DNA of 64,000 nt, from positions 1,228,594-1,292,593 of the forward strand of contig JAMPAU010000001.1 of NCBI GenBank assembly GCA_023667045.1, in the 5' to 3' direction. Shown one piece after another: positions 41,608 through 49,841 of the stretch. The notes under the pieces were generated by a model that was not told where the DNA came from, searched no databases, and worked only from the letters and a program-made list of their open reading frames with translations. The position numbers and the translations under genes were made by a program. Position 1 is the stretch's first letter. Every line of letters starts with the position of its first letter. The DNA is from Ruminococcus flavefaciens. Lineage in GTDB: Bacteria; Bacillota; Clostridia; Oscillospirales; Ruminococcaceae.

Positions 41608-42966
41608 ATGACAAAAAGCATGACAGAGGGAAATCCAGTGAAACTGATTCTTGAATTTTCACTGCCTTTACTGCTCGGAAATATTCTACAGCAGGCATAT
41701 AATATGGTTGATACGGCTATAGTCGGACGTGTACTCGGTGCTGACGCTCTCGGTGCGGTGGGTGCTTCAAGCAGTGTGCAGTTTCTTGTGCTGGGATTCT
41801 GTATCGGTACGTGTGCGGGATTCGGTATACCTATGGCTAAATATTTCGGTGCAAAACAACCCGACCGTCTGCGGAGTACTGTTTTTCACTCGTATCTGCT
41901 TACCGGATTCTTTGCGGTGGTGCTTACGCTGGTTACGTGCCTTATGTGCGGAAATATCATCGACCTCATGAAAGTTACCGGTGAAATCCGCAAGGACGCA
42001 TATACATATCTTTTTATTATTCTCGCCGGAATACCTTTCACGCTCTTCTATAATCTCCTTGCCAGTATGCTTCGTGCCATAGGCGACAGCAAAACCCCTT
42101 TTATATTTCTTGCCGTGTCGGCAGTGCTGAATATCATACTCGACTTTACTTTTATAGTGGTTATACCGTTAGGGTGTGCCGGAGCAAGTCTCGCTACTGT
42201 CATGGCACAGGCGTGCAGTGGAATAGCCTGTTTCGTGGTCATTCAGAAGAAATACCCTCTGCTGAAACTCTCTAAGGATATATGCCGTTTCAATCCGTAT
42301 GCCCTTAAAGAACTCATGGTTATGGGTGTACCAATGGGTTTGCAGTACTCCATAACGGCTATCGGTGCTATGGTTATGCAGTCGGCTAATAACTCTCTTG
42401 AGGACGTTTATATATCGGCATTTGCGGTTACTTCAAAACTAAAACAGCTTGCAATGTGTCCGTTTGACGCTATAGCTACCGGAGTGTCTGTATTCAGCAG
42501 TCAGAACTTAGGTGCAGGAAAGACAGACCGTGTTAAAAAGGGCATTATAAAAGGCACAGCTATAAACACAGCTTACGGTCTTATAATAGGAGTGGTGCTT
42601 ATATTCTGCGGACGGTCGCTGTCGCTGATGTTCCTTGACAGTACTGAGACAGCCGTGCTTGATGCGTGCGGTGAGTACATGAAATGCGTCGGCTATTTCT
42701 TCTGGTCGCTCGGTATTCTCAACACTTGCCGTATGAGTATACAGGGCATAGGTTTTTCCGGAATGGCTATATTCTCCGGAGTACTGGAGATGTTCGCCCG
42801 AATATTCGTAAGCAGGAAGTTTATTTCAGATTACGGATTCACGGCTATATGCTATACCGACCAAGCTGCATGGATTGTCGCTACTATATACTGCATGATA
42901 ATGTGTGTGGTGTGCGTTAGGAAAGCCTCTGAAAAGAACGTCATTCACGAAAAAATAAAAGTATAA
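41608..42966 (+). CDS. MATE-family efflux transporter
   Basis: The ATG at 41608, 11 bases after GGGGAG, gives about 452 residues and 12 hydrophobic helices. Family features are LILEFSLPLLLGNILQQAYNMVDTAIVGR at the N-terminus, the IIDLMKVTGEI loop, LLASMLRAIGDSKTPF, and the second-half AISAFAVTSKLKQLA-type segment with FSSQNLGAGKTDRVKKG. MATE proteins export drugs or metabolites using Na+ or H+ gradients. It is transcribed alone from its own promoter and ends at a bidirectional terminator. The substrate is unknown. Confidence 0.9.
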   Translation: MTKSMTEGNPVKLILEFSLPLLLGNILQQAYNMVDTAIVGRVLGADALGAVGASSSVQFLVLGFCIGTCAGFGIPMAKYFGAKQPDRLRSTVFHSYLLTGFFAVVLTLVTCLMCGNIIDLMKVTGEIRKDAYTYLFIILAGIPFTLFYNLLASMLRAIGDSKTPFIFLAVSAVLNIILDFTFIVVIPLGCAGASLATVMAQACSGIACFVVIQKKYPLLKLSKDICRFNPYALKELMVMGVPMGLQYSITAIGAMVMQSANNSLEDVYISAFAVTSKLKQLAMCPFDAIATGVSVFSSQNLGAGKTDRVKKGIIKGTAINTAYGLIIGVVLIFCGRSLSLMFLDSTETAVLDACGEYMKCVGYFFWSLGILNTCRMSIQGIGFSGMAIFSGVLEMFARIFVSRKFISDYGFTAICYTDQAAWIVATIYCMIMCVVCVRKASEKNVIHEKIKV

Positions 42967-42971
42967 CAAAA

Positions 42972-42997
42972 AACTCCCTTTTTACAGGGAGCTTTTT
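42972..42997. terminator. Terminator between convergent genes
   Basis: CTCCCT pairs with AGGGAG. It has an A-run before it and C plus five T after it, so it can end transcripts from both sides. Confidence 0.75.
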
Positions 42998-43006
42998 ATA
43001 AGGAGG

Positions 43007-44932
43007 TTATTCAAGACCGGAGAGGTTTACAAAGCCGTTTTCGTTCATTGAGAGATAGAGGTTGTCACGGAGCTTATCTTCAACTATATATGCAAGAGTA
43101 ACTTCTGCCGTCTCACGAGGTGCAAGGTCTATGTTGTTCTTGCTTGACTGGTTAGGACTGCTGAAAGAGAAGCACATATTATCAGATTCAAGGTGTATGA
43201 AAGTATCATCATAATCAACGGAATTTTTCTGACTTTTATTCTGCATTTCAATTTTATTGTAAATTGACGGCTTAAAGAAATATCCTTCACATATAGTCTG
43301 CAAATCGGGACATACACAGTAATCGTTAATCGGAGTATCGCCGTTGTTGGTGTATGTGACAACTACCGTCATAACGCTTACTGGTACAGTTTGCGTTTCA
43401 AAGACTTCATTTTTGTCGGCATTGGTGTACCATGTACGGACGTTTTCAATCAGTCTGTTGTCGTCGTCAAGGTAGCCGTTATAGTCTGCCAAAAGACCTA
43501 TGCTGTCATTGGTCAGACCGTTGAAGTCGTTGTCAAAACGCACACCAGTTACCTTAGCGGTAACGTTTCCCCAGCTGTCCGGATATTTTTCATATATCTC
43601 ATCGCCGACCTGTACTATTTCAGCTTCGTCTACCGACGTGCCTAAACGTTCATAAGAGCCTGTATCAAACGATACGTTGCTTTCATTTTCGTTTCCGGAT
43701 TCCTGCTGATAGATTTGTGCTGTTTCAGTATCGGATGGCACAAGTTTTAAATTTTCAATAATTCTGCTGAAATCTTCTTCTGAAATGCCGTCAGTGACAT
43801 ATAACTGAAGAACGTACGGCGTATTGTCAAAATATATAAATGCTATACGACCGAAATTAAGTTCCGGATTATCGGGGTTATAGGTACTGCGGTAATACAT
43901 TGAAACGTTTTTACCGTCAATATGAAATTCAGTTTTTGTAGTTTCTATATCCGGATTTCCTGTATCTTCATAATATTCTGTACCTTCCGGAACTTTACAG
44001 AATACCAGTGTCATGCCGTCACTGGTAGTCCAGTTATGGAACTTATTGCCGTAAGGACTGTCTTCACCTTGATATTCAATACCCTCCGGCAACCAACCGT
44101 ATTCAACATCATAGATTGTGTTATAGTCTGTATTATCTTCTGTAAATACGTGTGTTTCCTCGTTAATTTCGCCGTCTTCGATACCGTTGCTTACTTCAAC
44201 TGCTGTCAAGTTAGACGGGTGGTAGTCTTTGGCGGTCTCCGTATCGGACGGTATAAGTTTCATTTCATTAATGATTTTCTTTAAATCGTCTTTTGAGATA
44301 CTGTCTGTAACAATAAGGCGTGCAAGATAATTTGTGCCGTCGAATGCTACCATTGCCCTGCGTCCTATCACATTAGGGTCTGCAAGTTCTTCGTCATATG
44401 AATCGTTGTAATTTATAACAAAACTTCTGCCGTCTGAAATTCCCGCCTCCACTGTATTGACTATATTATTATCGGGATTAAATGCAATGGGGGTGTAGCT
44501 GACATTTTTTAAGAAAAGCACCGTGATTTCTGCTTCTCCTCCGCTTTTTCCGTAACATATACCCTCTTCGTTTTCTTCCAGTTTTTCAAAGCCCTCCGGC
44601 AACCAGCCCATTTCGAGTGCATAGAAAGTCTCATTGTTCATGGCTTCGGCGGACATCTCGGTGTTTTCATCTGAAGAAACTTCTGTAGCTGGAGTAGTTT
44701 CAGCGGTACGGGTTGTGAGGTATATGCCTGTCGGGAATGCCACCACTGCCAGTGCTGCCGCTGTGACTGTAAGATTCATGATAAGATTATTTTTTTTCAT
44801 GGTAATGCCTTTCCGCATTGACTGCTTTTTTATTCTGTAGTTTTCGGAGAATACGTGCATATCGTCTGACGAAAACGCCTCGTCAACGATTTTGTCCCAT
44901 TCGTCCCTGTCCGGAAGTTTATATTTTTTCAT
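43007..44932 (-). CDS. Membrane anti-sigma-like protein with duplicated sensor domain
   Basis: This 641-residue protein has a cytosolic N-terminus of about 50 residues. One membrane helix follows at about 50-72 (NLIMNLTVTAAALAVVAF), then a large outer part. The outer part holds two related domains (each with a WLPEG[FI]E core and closing [NE][NE][ML]KL[IV]PSDTETA), like DUF4367 domains, and then a beta-rich C-terminal domain. Its start overlaps the sigma-factor gene by 14 bases. The layout fits an anti-sigma factor or cell-envelope sensor controlling that sigma factor. No classical zinc anti-sigma motif was seen. Confidence 0.75.
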   Translation of the reverse strand: MKKYKLPDRDEWDKIVDEAFSSDDMHVFSENYRIKKQSMRKGITMKKNNLIMNLTVTAAALAVVAFPTGIYLTTRTAETTPATEVSSDENTEMSAEAMNNETFYALEMGWLPEGFEKLEENEEGICYGKSGGEAEITVLFLKNVSYTPIAFNPDNNIVNTVEAGISDGRSFVINYNDSYDEELADPNVIGRRAMVAFDGTNYLARLIVTDSISKDDLKKIINEMKLIPSDTETAKDYHPSNLTAVEVSNGIEDGEINEETHVFTEDNTDYNTIYDVEYGWLPEGIEYQGEDSPYGNKFHNWTTSDGMTLVFCKVPEGTEYYEDTGNPDIETTKTEFHIDGKNVSMYYRSTYNPDNPELNFGRIAFIYFDNTPYVLQLYVTDGISEEDFSRIIENLKLVPSDTETAQIYQQESGNENESNVSFDTGSYERLGTSVDEAEIVQVGDEIYEKYPDSWGNVTAKVTGVRFDNDFNGLTNDSIGLLADYNGYLDDDNRLIENVRTWYTNADKNEVFETQTVPVSVMTVVVTYTNNGDTPINDYCVCPDLQTICEGYFFKPSIYNKIEMQNKSQKNSVDYDDTFIHLESDNMCFSFSSPNQSSKNNIDLAPRETAEVTLAYIVEDKLRDNLYLSMNENGFVNLSGLE

Positions 44933-45455
44933 CAGACATTTCCCCTTTCATGTTTATTAATTTCTTTTTTGCCCGCTCAAAACGCTTGCGTGCGGTTGAT
45001 TCCGTCATTGAAGTGTGTTCGGCTACTTCTTTCCATGACATTTCATTTCCGCACCGGAGCATAATAATATTGCGGTCTGTGTCGTCGAGTTTATTTAATA
45101 AATTTCTTTTGTCCTGCCCGTCCATGACCGATATGACGTGTTCTTCAATGTTCTGTGAACTGTCGGGTATCTGTACAATGCTGTCATCTATCGGGAGTTC
45201 ACGGACAAGCGAGCGTTTGTTCTTTCTGTATATATTTATAGACGTGCTTTTTATTACTTTGACTATATAAGCCTTTGTCTTGTCGCTTTCTGGAATTTTT
45301 ATTTTATTCAGCCGGTCAATTATCCTCATGAATGCGTCCGAAACAGCGTCTTCGGCGAGTTCTGGATTTTTGAGTACAGCGAATGCTATTCTGTACATTG
45401 GCTGTTCGTATAGCTGATATATACGGTTAAGTTTTTCGTTATCTTCCGGCTTCAT
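44919..45455 (-). CDS. ECF-type RNA polymerase sigma factor
   Basis: From the ATG at 45455, directly preceded by GGAGGTGA, the protein has 178 residues. Region 2 is seen in LYEQPMYRIAFAVLKNPELAEDAVSDAFMRI. Region 4 is the helix-turn-helix in LDDTDRNIIMLRCGNEMSWKEVAEHTSMTESTARKRFERAKKKL. It should direct RNA polymerase to a small set of genes, probably including its own. It is co-transcribed with the membrane anti-sigma-like gene that overlaps its end. Its regulon is unknown. Confidence 0.9.
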   Translation of the reverse strand: MKPEDNEKLNRIYQLYEQPMYRIAFAVLKNPELAEDAVSDAFMRIIDRLNKIKIPESDKTKAYIVKVIKSTSINIYRKNKRSLVRELPIDDSIVQIPDSSQNIEEHVISVMDGQDKRNLLNKLDDTDRNIIMLRCGNEMSWKEVAEHTSMTESTARKRFERAKKKLINMKGEMSDEKI

Positions 45456-45565
45456 AAAAATCACCTCCGTTTGTGATATTGAGAACGTTCTGTATAATAT
45501 AACACGTCTGAGGGATAGAATGTGACGTGCAAATTATGAACTTTTTGTAAACTTATCATTTTCTG

Positions 45566-45595
45566 TTGTCATGGCATGACAAAACATGGTAGAAT
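45566..45595 (+). promoter_or_regulatory. Promoter with palindromic operator in the divergent sigma-factor region
   Basis: TTGTCAT-GGC-ATGACAA (45566-45582) is a perfect inverted repeat. Its left arm doubles as a -35 (TTGTCA), and TAGAAT follows at 45590-45595 with an 18-base spacer. A regulator bound here could block the plus-strand sigma gene. No repressor was identified. Confidence 0.55.
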
Positions 45596-45716
45596 ATATA
45601 ATGGTCAGTCTTAATAAAAAAGAAAACATGAGCGGAATGTGTCCTTTTTTTTCGTCTGAAAACGAATGTATTATATAAAGGCATATTTCGGTATAAAAAT
45701 TTACAGGGGTGAAAAG

Positions 45717-46286
45717 ATGAGCGATTCGGAATGGGAGCAGTTACTGGCGAGTTCCCCAAGAGATGCTTATGAATATCTTATTGAAAATTACGGAAATCTT
45801 ATATATGCGATAGTTATAAACAAGCTCGGCAAATATGGCACTAAGGAAGACATAGAAGACTGTGTGAGCGATATTATGGTTGAGTTCCTCAGAAATGCCG
45901 GAAACTTTTCTTCCGGTACAGGCAGTCTGAAGTCCTACATAAGCACGGTCGCAAAGTACAGGGCAATTGACGCTTTCCGGCGACTTTCATGGCAGAACAG
46001 CAGTATATATTTTGATATAGATGATGAGAATGTAAATCTTCCGCCCTCAGACAGTGACACGGAAGAAGAAGCCGGAAACCGCATATTCCGTGAAAGGCTG
46101 TGGAGCGTGGTGCAGTCTCTCGGTGAGCCGGACAGTTCTATAATTATATATCAGTATTTCTATAATCAGAAAGTAAGCGAAATAGCACACAGGCTCGGCA
46201 TGACATCGGGTGCAGTACAGAAAAGAAGTTTGCGTGCCAGAAAAAAAATAGGCACAATACTGGAAAATGGTGAAGATTATGAATGA
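45717..46286 (+). CDS. Second sigma-70-family (ECF-like) factor
   Basis: The ATG at 45717, after CAGGGGTG, gives 189 residues. Region 2 resembles AYEYLIENYGNLIYAIVINKLGKYGTKEDIEDCVSDIMVEFLRN and ends with VAKYRAIDAFRRLS. Region 4 is IIIYQYFYNQKVSEIAHRLGMTSGAVQKRSLRARKKI. It is divergent from the other sigma gene across about 260 bases. The next gene starts inside its end and encodes a membrane protein, probably its anti-sigma partner. Confidence 0.88.
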   Translation: MSDSEWEQLLASSPRDAYEYLIENYGNLIYAIVINKLGKYGTKEDIEDCVSDIMVEFLRNAGNFSSGTGSLKSYISTVAKYRAIDAFRRLSWQNSSIYFDIDDENVNLPPSDSDTEEEAGNRIFRERLWSVVQSLGEPDSSIIIYQYFYNQKVSEIAHRLGMTSGAVQKRSLRARKKIGTILENGEDYE

Positions 46287-47613
46287 AAATGAAAAAGACT
46301 TTATGGAACAGCTCAATAACCTCGACGATTCTTCCGTTGAGGAAATAGCTGAAAACTACCCTGCACTTGATGATAATGCAAAAAAGCGTATTCTTAAAAA
46401 GTCGCTCAGAAAAAGCGGTCTGCCGGACGGCGATATTGAAGTAACTGAAAATGAAGAATACAGTGAAGACGATGAAGTTACAGTTTCCGGCACAGAACGC
46501 TATGACAGTAATATATCGTGGCGTAAGTATGCAGGTTCGGTGGCTGTACTGGCAGTTGCGGTTATAGGCATAGCAAGCGTTGTACTGCTGAAAGGCAATC
46601 TTAACAGCATTGATGATTTTGATACATCATCGCCGACCGTTATAGGAGACAGCTATGAAAACGAACAGAGTCAGGTGACTGAAATAGTTTCCGGCTCGTA
46701 TATAGACAAGGGCTATCATGCCAACGGTCACGACTATGCCAATGAAAACGACTATCAAGGCGTTATCGTGGGCGGTCAGACGGCTGTCACTGAACCGCAG
46801 GAGCAGGGACACGTTGTAGATGTTGGCGACCCTCCCGAAATAAATATCAACGGCAATGCACATGAAGATACTCCTCCGCCGACAACAGCACCTCCGGCAA
46901 CAACCGCTCCGCCTGTCGTCACTACATCACTGCCTGTTACTACAGTGTCTGCCGTTACTACTACAGTGGTTGCAGAAACAAGCCCGGCAGTACAGAAAAC
47001 TTTCCTTACTGGTCAATACTATATTGTTTCAGACAAGGGAGAATATGACGGCTTTGAGTTTTCACCGTCCGGTACAGTGGAGTCTTTTATCTTTGATGTT
47101 CCTTTCGGAAACTTCAGAGACTATACAGGCGAAGTATACGGCTATGAGATAATTGAAAATCAGTTTTCATACGGACTTTTCGGCGATGAATCCTCATGGA
47201 AGACCGGAACTATACTCAACGGTAATGACGGCACAACCTTTTCTGTACAGTTTGACGACGGCGTTTATACTTTCAGTACAGATAAGACGATTCTGGAAAA
47301 TATCGCAATAAAAAGAACTGCTCTCAGCGGTACATGGTACGCCAATGGTGCAGGCGGTTTCAGAAGACTTGATTTCTATGACGATATAAGCGGTAGTATG
47401 ACATACATTGAAAGCGGTACAGGTGTAGGATTCAGCTATGTAATCAACAGCGACAATAATTATATTGCTTTCAGCATAGGCTCAACCGACATTGTAATGA
47501 CAGGCACTATTATTGACTATGCTGAAAATCAGACTATGGTTGTTTCATGGGACGACGGCACGGTTGAATCTTTCTACAGTGAATCCGTCTGGACTGAAAT
47601 GAATCAGCAGTAA
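46279..47613 (+). CDS. Membrane protein partner of the second sigma factor, Thr/Pro-rich linker
   Basis: The ATG at 46279 overlaps the sigma gene by eight bases, with GGTGAAG upstream. An ATG at 46267 is also in frame. The protein of about 444 residues has an acidic cytosolic N-terminus (about 75 residues) and one membrane helix (YAGSVAVLAVAVIGIASVVLL). Outside the membrane come a 40-residue Thr/Pro/Val linker and a C-terminal beta-rich region of two related parts (FLTGQYYIVSDKGEYDGFEF and ALSGTWYANGAGGFRRLDFYD). This fits an anti-sigma or signal-receiving protein. The ligand is unknown. Confidence 0.75.
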   Translation: MNENEKDFMEQLNNLDDSSVEEIAENYPALDDNAKKRILKKSLRKSGLPDGDIEVTENEEYSEDDEVTVSGTERYDSNISWRKYAGSVAVLAVAVIGIASVVLLKGNLNSIDDFDTSSPTVIGDSYENEQSQVTEIVSGSYIDKGYHANGHDYANENDYQGVIVGGQTAVTEPQEQGHVVDVGDPPEININGNAHEDTPPPTTAPPATTAPPVVTTSLPVTTVSAVTTTVVAETSPAVQKTFLTGQYYIVSDKGEYDGFEFSPSGTVESFIFDVPFGNFRDYTGEVYGYEIIENQFSYGLFGDESSWKTGTILNGNDGTTFSVQFDDGVYTFSTDKTILENIAIKRTALSGTWYANGAGGFRRLDFYDDISGSMTYIESGTGVGFSYVINSDNNYIAFSIGSTDIVMTGTIIDYAENQTMVVSWDDGTVESFYSESVWTEMNQQ

Positions 47614-47651
47614 TATAAGCTATCTACAATTTTCAACCTCCTTATATATAT

Positions 47652-47684
47652 CTCCCTGCAAGGAAAATGTTTCTTTGCAGGGAG
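47652..47684 (+). terminator. Strong hairpin after the second sigma unit
   Basis: CTCCCTGCAA pairs perfectly with TTGCAGGGAG around a 13-base loop. No T-run follows, so it may be a weak terminator or an mRNA-stabilising structure. Confidence 0.55.
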
Positions 47685-47695
47685 AACTTGCTATA

Positions 47696-47724
47696 TTGAC
47701 AGATTATTTACGGAGTGCTATAAT
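47696..47724 (+). promoter_or_regulatory. Consensus sigma-A promoter
   Basis: TTGACA at 47696-47701 and TATAAT at 47719-47724 are spaced by 17 bases. It lies upstream of the MocR-type gene and excludes a start before it. Confidence 0.85.
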
Positions 47725-47755
47725 TTACTTATTCTTGGAAAGGAGTTTTTTTATC

Positions 47756-48838
47756 ATGAATATTTCCGTAAATTTCACCAGTGACAAGCCCGTGTACGTT
47801 CAGATTTATGAGATACTCAAAGAAAAGATAATATGCGGAGCTTTTCCGTGCGGTGCAAGACTGCCCTCAAAGCGTACCCTTGCGGAAGACTGCGGAGTAA
47901 GTATTGTTACCATTGAACACGCCTACTCTCTACTGCGTGACGAGGACTACTGCGAAACACGTGAAAGAAGCGGTTATTATGTAATATACAGTCCGGAGAG
48001 AAGTTTTCCGTCGGGCATGGCAACCATAAAGACTATGCCGAAATCTGCCGGAAATGTTGCAGTTTCAGCGGATATACCCTTTTCGGCTTTTGCAGGACGT
48101 ATGCGTAAAGTACTTTCTGATTACGGCGAAAGGGTATTGATGAAGTCTCAGGACAACGGCTGTCCGGAACTCCGTGAGGCTATAAGCCGTTATCTTATGC
48201 GGAGCAGAAATATAAACGTCTCTCCGGAGCAGGTAATAATAGGTTCGGGGGCTGAGTATCTTTATGGAATCTGCATACAGATGTTAGGCAGAGACCGCAC
48301 CATAGCCCTTGAGAATCCCTCATACGAAAAAATAAGGCTTGTCTATACGGCAAATGGTGCAGTCTGTGATATGCTTGAAATGGACAGCGAGGGCATACGT
48401 CCGGAAGAACTTACACGTACAAAAGCCTCAGTACTTCATGTAACTCCTTTCAACAGCTTTCCGAGTAATATAACCGCCTCTGCTGAACGCCGTGCCGAGT
48501 ACATAAAATGGGCAGAAAAAAGAAACGCCTTTATCATTGAGGACGATTATGATTCTGAATTTATTCTTACCGGCACTGCTCCGGAAACGCTTTTTTCCAT
48601 GTGTCCGGACGGAAACGTTATATACATAAATACTTTTTCAAAGACCATTGCACCGTCAGTGAGAGCCGGATATATGCTTCTGCCGGAACATATGCTACCT
48701 ATGTACGCCGAAAAAACAGGTTTTTACTCGTGTACCGTGCCTATGCTTGAACAGTACTTCCTTGCCGACTGGATAGACAGCGGTGACTTTGAACGTAACA
48801 TTAACCGTATGCGTCATAAAAGAAATGCCGGAAAATAA
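47756..48838 (+). CDS. MocR-type GntR regulator with aminotransferase domain, C-terminally truncated
   Basis: The ATG at 47756, after AAAGGAG, gives about 360 residues. Residues 1-75 are a GntR winged helix (PVYVQIYEILKEKIICGAFPCGARLPSKRTLAEDCGVS...). The rest is a class I aminotransferase fold with the PLP Lys in INTFSKTIAPSVRAGYM and the Asp-Tyr in IIEDDYDSEF. The chain stops at NRMRHKRNAGK, where family members normally go on for some 80-100 residues, so part of the C-terminal domain is missing. Such regulators control vitamin B6 or amino-acid genes. The downstream bioY gene has its own promoter. It may be a decaying gene. Confidence 0.8.
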   Translation: MNISVNFTSDKPVYVQIYEILKEKIICGAFPCGARLPSKRTLAEDCGVSIVTIEHAYSLLRDEDYCETRERSGYYVIYSPERSFPSGMATIKTMPKSAGNVAVSADIPFSAFAGRMRKVLSDYGERVLMKSQDNGCPELREAISRYLMRSRNINVSPEQVIIGSGAEYLYGICIQMLGRDRTIALENPSYEKIRLVYTANGAVCDMLEMDSEGIRPEELTRTKASVLHVTPFNSFPSNITASAERRAEYIKWAEKRNAFIIEDDYDSEFILTGTAPETLFSMCPDGNVIYINTFSKTIAPSVRAGYMLLPEHMLPMYAEKTGFYSCTVPMLEQYFLADWIDSGDFERNINRMRHKRNAGK

Positions 48839-48864
48839 TTGTCACCTCATTTTAAAATAAATAG

Positions 48865-48893
48865 TTGACAATCAGATTTTTTTGTGATATAAT
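48865..48893 (+). promoter_or_regulatory. Consensus sigma-A promoter of bioY
   Basis: TTGACA at 48865-48870 and TATAAT at 48888-48893 are spaced by 17 bases, 32 bases before bioY. No clear BirA operator was seen. Confidence 0.85.
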
Positions 48894-48924
48894 ATTCTCA
48901 TAAAATCATAAGGAGGATTTTTTT

Positions 48925-49473
48925 ATGTCAGAAAATATTGTATCACGTCCGAAATACTTTAAAACACGTGAGATTGTGCTGATAGCCATGTTTTCGGCGA
49001 TAATGGCGGTATGTTCTTGGATTTCAGTGCCGACGACTATTCCGTTTACATTGCAGACTTTCGGGGTATTCTGTGCATTGAGTATTCTCGGCGGAAAGAA
49101 AGGTTTCTTTGCCATACTGGTGTACATACTACTGGGTGCGGTCGGAATGCCTGTCTTTTCGGGATTCAGTGCCGGATTAAGTGCATTGACTTCCTATTCC
49201 GGCGGTTATATATGGGGATTCATTTTCCTTGCACTTGTATTCTGGGGTGCTGAAAAACTTTTCGGCAGTAAGCTAGGCGTACAGATTATTTCGCTTATCA
49301 CTGGAATGGCTGTCTGCTATCTGTGCGGAACTCTGTGGTTTATGCACGTGACAAAAAGCACGTTTATTTACGGACTGAGTATGTGTGTAGCACCGTATGT
49401 GCTTTTCGACCTGCTGAAAATGGCTTGTGCGGTTGGTATTTCCGTGAGGGTGAAAAAATATGTTAGAATATAG
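48925..49473 (+). CDS. bioY: Biotin transporter substrate-binding subunit BioY
   Basis: This 182-residue membrane protein has six hydrophobic helices and the BioY signatures TIPFTLQTFGVFCALSILGGKKG, LLGAVGMPVFSGFSAGLSAL and GGYIWGF. BioY captures biotin and works with the ECF energizing module (AAT). Those genes are not in the window, so it probably shares a module encoded elsewhere. Its start follows AAGGAGG. Its last codons overlap the next gene by 14 bases. Confidence 0.95.
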   Translation: MSENIVSRPKYFKTREIVLIAMFSAIMAVCSWISVPTTIPFTLQTFGVFCALSILGGKKGFFAILVYILLGAVGMPVFSGFSAGLSALTSYSGGYIWGFIFLALVFWGAEKLFGSKLGVQIISLITGMAVCYLCGTLWFMHVTKSTFIYGLSMCVAPYVLFDLLKMACAVGISVRVKKYVRI

Positions 49474-49825
49474 GTTAAGACCGCACCATGCCTTATGCAT
49501 AGGTTTTTTTGAGGGAAAAGGCTACAGTCGGGAGTTTACGGAAAACATGACCGAAATAATAGAACTTCTGAACGGCGAAAATCCCGAAACGGAAATAACT
49601 ACAGACAGTGACATTATCTGCCGTTGCTGTCCGTGTACCGACTGCCATGAAAAAGCCTTGTCATACGATATGAAAGTTATTGAGATATGCGGACTGTCGG
49701 ATAAAATCAAGTGGGAAGACTTACGGCATAGAGTTCAGAAGAATATAATAAAATCCGGCAGACTGAAAGAAATATGCGGTGACTGCCAGTGGTTTTACAT
49801 ATGCGAAAAAAAGGGACTTAATTAA
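49460..49825 (+). CDS. DUF1284-type Cys-rich protein
   Basis: This 121-residue protein begins LRPHHALCIGFFEGKGYSREF and contains clustered cysteines (CRCCPCTDCHEK, then CGDCQWFYIC). The His-His pair and the eight or so Cys residues suggest binding of zinc or an iron-sulfur cluster. The N-terminal motif matches the DUF1284 family as I recall it. It overlaps bioY by 14 bases and ends at a bidirectional terminator. Its role, and any link to biotin, are unknown. Confidence 0.8.
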   Translation: MLEYRLRPHHALCIGFFEGKGYSREFTENMTEIIELLNGENPETEITTDSDIICRCCPCTDCHEKALSYDMKVIEICGLSDKIKWEDLRHRVQKNIIKSGRLKEICGDCQWFYICEKKGLN

Positions 49826-49838
49826 AAGCCCCTTTTTT
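49806..49838. terminator. Terminator between convergent genes
   Basis: AAAAAAAGGG pairs with CCCCTTTTTT around an ATTAATTAAAAG-like loop. It serves both strands because it has an A-run on one side and a T-run on the other. Confidence 0.8.
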
Positions 49839-49841
49839 GTA

